The notes below the pieces were generated by a model, which saw only the letters and a list, made by a program, of their open reading frames with translations, made no database searches and was not told the DNA's origin. Position numbers and translations under genes: made by a program. A DNA stretch of 64,000 nucleotides from the NCBI RefSeq assembly GCF_001656035.1, contig NZ_CP010029.1, positions 2,730,644 to 2,794,643 on the forward strand. Reading direction: 5' to 3'. The DNA comes from Yersinia entomophaga. GTDB lineage: Bacteria > Pseudomonadota > Gammaproteobacteria > Enterobacterales > Enterobacteriaceae. Positions within the stretch are counted from its first letter, which is position 1; each line of letters starts with the position of its first letter. This document shows positions 57,931 to 64,000 of the stretch, in pieces.

Positions 57931-58892
57931 GTTCCCAGACTATCCAGACCAAACGCTGGTTCAGCAAAGAGTGGCTACTAGAACAAAAATCGCTGATTGC
58001 GCTGCTGGTGCTGATTGCCGTGGTTTCGTCCCTCAGCCCGAATTTCTTCACGCTAAATAACCTATTTAATATTCTGCAACAGACCTCGGTGAACGCCATT
58101 ATGGCGGTAGGGATGACGTTGGTTATCCTGACGTCAGGCATCGATCTTTCCGTGGGTTCCTTACTGGCGCTGACCGGCGCAGTCGCGGCATCGATTGTCG
58201 GATTGGAAATGAACGCGCTGGTGGCCGTGGGTGCCGCGTTGGCGGTAGGAGCCTTTGTTGGCGCCTGTACGGGCGTCATCGTGGCAAAAGGCAAGGTGCA
58301 GGCCTTTATCGCCACTTTGGTGATGATGCTGCTATTGCGCGGCGTGACCATGGTGTATACCAACGGTAGCCCGGTGAATACCGGATTTACCGATGCCGCC
58401 GACGCCTTTGGCTGGTTCGGTATTGGCCGCCCGTTAGGGATACCAACGCCTATCTGGTTGATGGCTATCGTTTTTGCCGGTGCCTGGTACATGCTGCACC
58501 ATACCCGTTTAGGCCGTTACATTTATGCTCTGGGCGGCAACGAGTCTGCCACCCGTTTGTCCGGTATCAGCGTTGATAAAGTTAAGATTATTGTTTACTC
58601 ACTGTGTGGCTTATTAGCTGCACTGGCTGGCATTATCGAAGTTGCGCGTCTATCTTCAGCCCAGCCAACTGCCGGTACCGGCTATGAACTGGATGCGATT
58701 GCTGCGGTGGTATTGGGCGGCACAAGTCTGGCGGGAGGCAAAGGACGCATTGTTGGGACGCTGATCGGTGCCCTGATTCTTGGCTTCTTGAATAACGGTT
58801 TGAATTTATTGGGTGTCTCCTCCTATTACCAAATGATCGTTAAAGCAGTAGTCATCCTGCTGGCGGTATTGGTAGATAACAAAAAGCAGTAG
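57927..58892 (+). CDS. rbsC: Ribose ABC transporter permease RbsC
   Basis: The 321-residue inner-membrane protein has eight to ten hydrophobic segments and the family signatures [18 protein letters not shown] and [15 protein letters not shown]. It forms the ribose channel as a homodimer. It starts inside the rbsA stop (ATGA overlap). Confidence 0.97.
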   Translation: MSSQTIQTKRWFSKEWLLEQKSLIALLVLIAVVSSLSPNFFTLNNLFNILQQTSVNAIMAVGMTLVILTSGIDLSVGSLLALTGAVAASIVGLEMNALVAVGAALAVGAFVGACTGVIVAKGKVQAFIATLVMMLLLRGVTMVYTNGSPVNTGFTDAADAFGWFGIGRPLGIPTPIWLMAIVFAGAWYMLHHTRLGRYIYALGGNESATRLSGISVDKVKIIVYSLCGLLAALAGIIEVARLSSAQPTAGTGYELDAIAAVVLGGTSLAGGKGRIVGTLIGALILGFLNNGLNLLGVSSYYQMIVKAVVILLAVLVDNKKQ

Positions 58893-58955
58893 GCGACGTT
58901 GCAACAATAACGCCTGCAAAATTAACGATGCTCTCTCCCTACAGGAACTGCGACC

Positions 58956-59846
58956 ATGAAAATGAAAAAACTGGCTACTTTGATCTCTGTTGTTGCCCTG
59001 AGCGCCACGGTGAGTGCCAATGCGCTGGCAAAAGACACGATCGCGCTGGTAGTTTCCACCCTGAATAATCCGTTCTTTGTTTCAATGAAGGATGGCGCAC
59101 AAAAAGAAGCGGACAAACTGGGCTATAACCTGGTGGTGCTGGATTCACAGAACAACCCGGCGAAAGAGTTGGCCAACGTACAGGATCTGACGGTTCGTGG
59201 CACCAAGCTGTTACTGATTAACCCAACTGACTCAGATGCAGTGGGTAATGCGATTAAAATGGCAAATCAGGCCAAAATTCCGGTAATCACGCTGGACCGT
59301 CTGGCTTCTAAAGGCGAAGTCGTTAGCCACGTCGCTTCCGATAACCGCTTTGGCGGTAAAATGGCCGGTGACTTCATCGCCAAAAAACTGGGTAACGATG
59401 CCAAAGTGATTCAACTGGAAGGTATCGCCGGTGCTTCCGCTGCTCGTGAACGTGGCGAAGGCTTTAAACAATCGATGGAACAACATAAATTCCAACTGTT
59501 AGCCAGCCAGCCAGCAGATTTTGACCGCACCAAAGGCCTGAACGTGATGCAGAATCTGCTGACCGCACATCCAGCGGTACAGGCTGTTTTCGCTCAGAAC
59601 GATGAAATGGCGCTGGGTGCGCTGCGTGCATTGCAAACTGCAGGTAAAACCGATGTATTAGTGGTTGGTTTTGACGGCACTGACGACGGCATCAAAGCGG
59701 TTGAAGGCGGCAAGTTGGGTGCAACTATCGCTCAACGCCCTGACCAAATCGGCGCTATCGGGGTTCAAACTGCGGATAAAGTGCTGAAAGGCGAAAAAGT
59801 ACAGGCCATCATCCCGGTTGATTTGAAGTTAGTGACCAAACAATAA
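58956..59846 (+). CDS. rbsB: Periplasmic ribose-binding protein RbsB
   Basis: The 296-residue protein has a signal peptide cut after NALA (residue 25). The mature part begins [23 protein letters not shown] and has the hinge and ligand residues of the ribose-binding family ([33 protein letters not shown]). In many enterobacteria it also presents ribose to the chemoreceptor Trg. Confidence 0.97.
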   Translation: MKMKKLATLISVVALSATVSANALAKDTIALVVSTLNNPFFVSMKDGAQKEADKLGYNLVVLDSQNNPAKELANVQDLTVRGTKLLLINPTDSDAVGNAIKMANQAKIPVITLDRLASKGEVVSHVASDNRFGGKMAGDFIAKKLGNDAKVIQLEGIAGASAARERGEGFKQSMEQHKFQLLASQPADFDRTKGLNVMQNLLTAHPAVQAVFAQNDEMALGALRALQTAGKTDVLVVGFDGTDDGIKAVEGGKLGATIAQRPDQIGAIGVQTADKVLKGEKVQAIIPVDLKLVTKQ

Positions 59847-59866
59847 AAGCAGAGAATTTAGGTATC

Positions 59867-59901
59867 ACGCCGCCGCAGCAATGCAATGTTAGCGGTGGCG
59901 T
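59867..59901 (+). promoter_or_regulatory. Intercistronic hairpin rbsB-rbsK
   Basis: A 10-bp GC-rich stem (ACGCCGCCGC/GCGGTGGCGT, one G-U pair) with a 15-base loop lies in the 77-base gap after rbsB. It probably protects the rbsDACB transcript and lowers rbsK/rbsR expression. Confidence 0.6.
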
Positions 59902-59923
59902 TATCTACAAAGGAATAGATGCG

Positions 59924-60850
59924 ATGGAAACAGGTAAGCTAGTGGTTCTTGGCAGTATCAATGCTGACCATATTCTGAATATTGAGCAATTTCCACGTCC
60001 GGGTGAAACGGTGATCGGGAAGCAGTATCACGTTGCTTTCGGTGGGAAAGGTGCCAATCAGGCGGTTGCCGCCGGCCGCAGCGGAGCGGATATCGCATTT
60101 ATTGCCTGTGTGGGTGAGGATGATATTGGTGAACGCGTTCGTCAACAGTTGGCTAAAGACCGTATCGATACCACGCCGGTGGAAGCTATCGCAGGCAAAA
60201 CTACCGGTGTAGCACTGATTTTCGTCAATGGAGAGGGGGAGAACGTTATCGGCATTAATGCCGGAGCAAATTCTGCCGTGACACCCGAATACCTTCAACG
60301 TTATCAGCAGCAAATTATTGATGCGCAAGCAGTATTGATGCAGCTGGAATCTCCGCTGGAAACCGTGATAGCCGCTGCGAAACTGGCGAGAGAAAGCCAG
60401 ACGCAGGTGATTCTGAATCCAGCACCGGCGCGCGAGCTACCGGATGAGTTATTACAGCTGGTGGATATGATTACACCGAATGAAACCGAGGCCGAGCGCC
60501 TGACAGGTATTCATATCGAAAATGAGGAAGACGCCAATCTGGCGGCTCGGGCATTACATCAGAAAGGCATTACGACGGTTATTATCACCTTGGGTAGCCG
60601 CGGTGTATGGCTTAGCCAGCAAGGTCAGGGCAAACTGATGCCGGGTTTTAAGGTGAATGCGGTCGATACTATTGCCGCCGGTGATACTTTTAACGGCGCA
60701 CTGCTTACAGCGTTATTGGACGGTCAGGAAATGGCATCGGCGATACGTTTTGCTCATGCAGCGGCCGCGATTGCCGTGACTCGCCCTGGCGCACAACCCT
60801 CCATTCCATGGCGGGCCGAAATTGATGCCTTCTTGCAAAACCAGAGGTAA
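59924..60850 (+). CDS. rbsK: Ribokinase RbsK
   Basis: The 308-residue PfkB-family kinase makes ribose-5-phosphate. The N-terminal signature is [20 protein letters not shown] and the C-terminal ATP-site motif [16 protein letters not shown] contains the catalytic Asp. It is two bases upstream of rbsR. Confidence 0.97.
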   Translation: METGKLVVLGSINADHILNIEQFPRPGETVIGKQYHVAFGGKGANQAVAAGRSGADIAFIACVGEDDIGERVRQQLAKDRIDTTPVEAIAGKTTGVALIFVNGEGENVIGINAGANSAVTPEYLQRYQQQIIDAQAVLMQLESPLETVIAAAKLARESQTQVILNPAPARELPDELLQLVDMITPNETEAERLTGIHIENEEDANLAARALHQKGITTVIITLGSRGVWLSQQGQGKLMPGFKVNAVDTIAAGDTFNGALLTALLDGQEMASAIRFAHAAAAIAVTRPGAQPSIPWRAEIDAFLQNQR

Positions 60851-60852
60851 TT

Positions 60853-61854
60853 TTGGCGACCATGAAAGATGTCGCCCGTTTGGCGGGCGTTTCTACCTCG
60901 ACGGTTTCTCACGTCATCAACAAAGATCGTTTTGTCAGTGAAGCGGTACGCGACAAAGTCGTTGCCGCTATTAAGCAACTCAATTATGCCCCTTCGGCTT
61001 TGGCGCGTAGCCTCAAGCTTAATCAAACCCGCACTATTGGCATGTTGGTTACGGCCAGCAGCAACCCGTTTTATGCCGAGGTAGTTCGCGGCGTGGAGCG
61101 CAGTTGCTATGAGCGCGGCTACAGCCTGATTTTGTGTAATACCGAAGGCGATATCGATCGGATGAGCCGTAGCATGGAAACCTTGCTGCAAAAGCGCGTT
61201 GATGGCTTGCTATTAATGTGTACCGAAAATCATCGCCCGTCTCAGGATGTTCTCCGCTGTTACCCTTCTTTACCTATTGTCATGATGGATTGGGCTCCTT
61301 TTGAAGGTGTGAACGACACCATTCAGGATAACTCGCTGTTAGGTGGGGATATGGCCACGGATTTCCTGATTGCCAAAGGCTATAAACGCATTGCCTGTAT
61401 CGCCGGACCACAGGATAAGACTCCGGCCAGAGAACGGCTGGAAGGTTACCGTCAGGCGATGAAGCGTGCCGGCTTGCCGATCTTGGCTGGATATGAAATT
61501 GCCAGTGACTTTGAGTTTGCGGGTGGTTTGGAATCAATGAAGCAGTTATTGGCTTTGCCCGAAGTGCCGGAAGCAGTATTTACTGGTAATGATGCGATGG
61601 CAGTTGGGGTTTATCAGGCGTTGCATCAGGTTGGATTATCCATCCCGCAGGATATGGCGGTTATTGGTTACGATGATATCGAGATCGCCCGTTATATGAC
61701 GCCGCCGCTTACGACTATTCATCAGCCGAAGGATGATTTGGGTGAATTGGCCATCGATACATTAATTCATCGTCTGAATAATCCATTTGCAGAACCGCAG
61801 ATTCTCACGCTCACACCTGAGCTGGTGGAGCGTGGTTCTGTTGCTCAGCGCTAG
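60853..61854 (+). CDS. rbsR: Ribose operon repressor RbsR (LacI family)
   Basis: The 333-residue regulator has the LacI helix-turn-helix [20 protein letters not shown], a hinge with [12 protein letters not shown] and a periplasmic-binding-protein-like core that senses ribose. It should bind the two palindromes upstream of rbsD. It starts with TTG at 60853, which is 5 bases after GAGG; an ATG at 60862 is too far from it. Its stop overlaps the convergent hsrA stop. Confidence 0.96.
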   Translation: MATMKDVARLAGVSTSTVSHVINKDRFVSEAVRDKVVAAIKQLNYAPSALARSLKLNQTRTIGMLVTASSNPFYAEVVRGVERSCYERGYSLILCNTEGDIDRMSRSMETLLQKRVDGLLLMCTENHRPSQDVLRCYPSLPIVMMDWAPFEGVNDTIQDNSLLGGDMATDFLIAKGYKRIACIAGPQDKTPARERLEGYRQAMKRAGLPILAGYEIASDFEFAGGLESMKQLLALPEVPEAVFTGNDAMAVGVYQALHQVGLSIPQDMAVIGYDDIEIARYMTPPLTTIHQPKDDLGELAIDTLIHRLNNPFAEPQILTLTPELVERGSVAQR

Positions 61855-63257
61855 ACTTTGCTTTTCCGCGCGCTGCGGCCTTTAATCAGGTTATCGCCAT
61901 CTTTAGGTTTGAGTAGCAAGAACACTAGGGATGAAACCAATGTCACTGCGCCCATGGTAATAAAGGTGTAGTGGAAATGGTCGATGTGATTGCCAAACGG
62001 TAATTCCTCGTAGAAACGCAGTACGGCGGCGCTGATAGCGACGCCAAAGCTGATGGAAAGCTGTTGAGTGACGGCCAGTACGCTATTACCGGAGCTGGCG
62101 TTGTTATCGGTCAGGTCTGCCAGCGTAATGGTATTCATGGCCGTAAATTGGGTAGACATCGCCATTCCCAAAATGAATAGTGGCACGATCATTAGCCAGA
62201 CAGACATGCCCGGCGTTTGTAATGAAAACAATCCAATCAGTGTGCCAATAATCAACGTAATGCTCACCAGCACCTTTCTATAGCCCAACCAGCGCAAAAC
62301 CTGAGTCACGGTAGATTTTGCCATCATTGAGCCGATAGCCGTCGGCGCCATCATGCAACCGGCAATGATGGCCGAGTAGCCAAAGCCAACTTGTAGCATC
62401 AATGGCATCAGGAAAGGTACACAGCCAGTTCCCAATCTGGAAGCGATATTACCGGCTATCCCGACGGAGAACGTTCTGGTTTTGAATAGAGGTAATCCGA
62501 TTAATGGATTTGGGTGTCCCTTGGCGTGGAAAATATAACCGACTAGCAGGAGCAATCCCCCAAGCATCATCGAGGGAGAAAGATAGCCCGACACTTCCGC
62601 TTTCCCCATCATCTCCAGACTGATAGAAATCATGACCAAACTAAAGCCGAACAGTAGGAAGCCACTAATATCAAAGGCTCGCTTAGGCATAGTGAAATTA
62701 GGCATGTATTTCAGCGCATAAAAAATGCCTAACAGGCCAATGGGGATATTGATAATGAAAATCCAATGCCAACTGGCGTAAGTCACCAGCAGGCCACCCA
62801 GCAAGGGGCCCATAATGGGGCCGACTAAACCGGGAATGGTTACGAAATTTAGAACCGGCAGTAATTCACTGCGCGGATAAGCGCGTAATAATGCCAGTCG
62901 CGCGACTGGCATCATCATGGCGCCGCCAATGCCTTGGATAACCCGCGAGGCGACCAGAAATGAGAGGGAACCTGATAACGCACATAATAAAGAGCCAAAG
63001 GTAAACAGCGAGACGGCAATGATAAAAATTCGCCGGGTGCCGTAGCGATCGGCTAACCAGCCGCTGACTGGGATCAGCATAGCGACGGTTAGCGTGTAGC
63101 TGATAATGGCAGACTGCATAGTTAACGGCGAGCGATTGAGGCTTTCGGCTATCGCGGGAAGGGCTGTGTTTAATATTGTTGCGTCCAGCGCCTGCATAAA
63201 GAAAGCCATGGCGGCAATCCAGGGTAAGCCGGCCATGCTACGAGCAGATTTAATCAT
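61851..63257 (-). CDS. hsrA: Multidrug-type MFS transporter HsrA (DHA2 family)
   Basis: The 468-residue protein has about 14 membrane segments and matches E. coli HsrA (YieO). The DHA motifs [31 protein letters not shown] and [25 protein letters not shown] are intact. It is a proton-driven efflux protein of uncertain substrate. It lies between rbsR and yieP, the E. coli arrangement. Confidence 0.93.
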   Translation of the reverse strand: MIKSARSMAGLPWIAAMAFFMQALDATILNTALPAIAESLNRSPLTMQSAIISYTLTVAMLIPVSGWLADRYGTRRIFIIAVSLFTFGSLLCALSGSLSFLVASRVIQGIGGAMMMPVARLALLRAYPRSELLPVLNFVTIPGLVGPIMGPLLGGLLVTYASWHWIFIINIPIGLLGIFYALKYMPNFTMPKRAFDISGFLLFGFSLVMISISLEMMGKAEVSGYLSPSMMLGGLLLLVGYIFHAKGHPNPLIGLPLFKTRTFSVGIAGNIASRLGTGCVPFLMPLMLQVGFGYSAIIAGCMMAPTAIGSMMAKSTVTQVLRWLGYRKVLVSITLIIGTLIGLFSLQTPGMSVWLMIVPLFILGMAMSTQFTAMNTITLADLTDNNASSGNSVLAVTQQLSISFGVAISAAVLRFYEELPFGNHIDHFHYTFITMGAVTLVSSLVFLLLKPKDGDNLIKGRSARKSKV

Positions 63258-63330
63258 TCTATTTCCTGATGGAATTCGTTATTAACAATCCTCTCTTCTA
63301 TATATAGATAACATGTGATTACACACTCCG

Positions 63331-64000
63331 TCAGTTTTTGTCTTGTAATAATACCTGACAGGCAATGCAGGCACCCTGACTGTCGCTGGCAAGGATGGTA
63401 TCAACGATAGATTGGTGGTGTTGCAGCTTTATCACTTCATCGCCGGTAATAGCACGGAAGTAGCTGTGATATACCGAACTGAACAAATTGGCGAACGAAG
63501 TCAGGAAGGGATTACCACTGGCTTCGTAGATCAGTTGATGAAATTGGGTATCCACCTGAATCCAGCGTTCACGATCAAATTCACGGTGCAGCGCCTGCAT
63601 TTCTGCCATCAATATAGCCAATTGCTGTTTTTGCGCAGGATTAGCGTTAACCGCGGCCAAAGCGCAGGCCTGTGGCTCTAACGCGGTTCGTACCAAAATA
63701 AAGTGCTGCATCACCTGATCGAAGTTTTCACGGGTCATCCACCAGGTGAGTAACTCCTGATCGAGAAAATTCCAGTTGGACTGCGGCATAATGCGCGTAC
63801 CAATCCGTGGCCGTGGCAACAACATCCCTTTCGCCGCTAACATTTTAACCGCTTCACGTACTGCAGTGCGGCTTACGCCGAACTGTTCGCCTAGTTCTAT
63901 CTCTCCGGGCAGTATAGAACCGGCTATATATTCGCCCGCCAGGATACGCTGGCCAATCTTTTCAGCTAATAAATAGGAAAGGTTGCGTTGGGCGGCTTGT
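63331..64000 (-). CDS. yieP: FadR/GntR-family transcriptional regulator YieP (5' end beyond window)
   Basis: The frame is open to the window end, so the start is missing; about 8 residues are lost compared with E. coli YieP. 222 residues are visible. The N-terminal winged helix is seen in LAEKIGQRILAGEY, SILPGEIELGEQFGVSRTAVREAV. The FadR-type C-terminal helical domain contains the conserved His of the metal-binding pocket (DTQFHQLIYEASGN). It lies upstream of hsrA and may control it. The internal ATG at 63843 is not the start. Confidence 0.92.
   Translation of the reverse strand, partial: QAAQRNLSYLLAEKIGQRILAGEYIAGSILPGEIELGEQFGVSRTAVREAVKMLAAKGMLLPRPRIGTRIMPQSNWNFLDQELLTWWMTRENFDQVMQHFILVRTALEPQACALAAVNANPAQKQQLAILMAEMQALHREFDRERWIQVDTQFHQLIYEASGNPFLTSFANLFSSVYHSYFRAITGDEVIKLQHHQSIVDTILASDSQGACIACQVLLQDKN

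Noticed and set aside
63331..63843. Short 170-residue regulator starting at 63843
   Set aside because: The frame continues upstream to the window edge with the expected winged helix, so the internal ATG is not the start and the gene is simply cut by the window.

Overview
The window is enterobacterial chromosome around the replication origin. Gene order and protein sequence follow the Escherichia coli dnaA-oriC-rbs neighbourhood closely (gyrB-recF-dnaN-dnaA / rpmH-rnpA-yidD-yidC-mnmE / phoU-pstBACS / glmS-glmU-atp operon-rsmG-mnmG-oriC-mioC-asnC-asnA / viaA-ravA / kup / rbsDACBKR-hsrA-yieP). The divergence of the core proteins, the replacement genes at several junctions and the overall base composition suggest a member of Yersiniaceae, most likely Yersinia. 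That assignment is inference; no 16S gene lies in the window.

Layout. 0-1.7 kb: the 3' part of an ornithine cyclodeaminase-family gene and the phosphatase yidA. 1.9-8.0 kb: gyrB, recF, dnaN and dnaA on the minus strand, facing away from rpmH-rnpA-yidD-yidC-mnmE (8.7-12.6 kb). 12.6-18.8 kb is accessory: a chaperone-usher fimbrial operon on the minus strand (pilin, chaperone, usher, tip adhesin), followed upstream by 1.15 kb of AT-rich non-coding DNA with a palindrome, two micro-ORFs and a perfect nine-copy octanucleotide repeat. This block sits where E. coli has tna-mdtL-yidZ-yieE. 18.8-21.8 kb: chrR, adeP and yieH. 21.7-24.2 kb: a polar amino acid ABC transporter (binding protein and two permeases, no ATPase), where E. 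coli carries cbr/bgl genes. 24.4-29.2 kb: the phosphate-specific transport operon with tandem Pho boxes. 29.4-30.2 kb: a lone AT-rich gene encoding a protein with EPIYA-like tyrosine motifs in 15-residue tandem repeats, inserted between pstS and the 3' end of glmS (the attTn7 neighbourhood). 30.5-45.2 kb: glmS, glmU, the complete F1Fo ATP synthase operon, rsmG, mnmG and oriC. 45.2-47.3 kb: mioC, asnC, asnA. 47.6-50.6 kb: two genes absent from the E. coli arrangement (a DUF4034-like repeat protein and a DUF1345-like membrane protein). 50.6-55.7 kb: viaA-ravA and kup. 55.8-64 kb: the ribose operon with two operators, hsrA, and yieP, which runs off the window end.

The most notable object is the 262-residue protein at 29421-30209. 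Its five repeats carry EHIYESI, EPIYESI (twice), EPTYESM and ESIYKSM, with EPFYD and DNIYQ further on. These resemble host-kinase target motifs of translocated effectors such as CagA, Tir, Tarp and AnkA, and the pYESI context is close to the Src-family SH2 ligand pYEEI. The DNA is much more AT-rich than its neighbours and two repeat units are identical at all 45 bases, which points to recent acquisition and recent expansion. Its function as an effector is inferred from motifs only.
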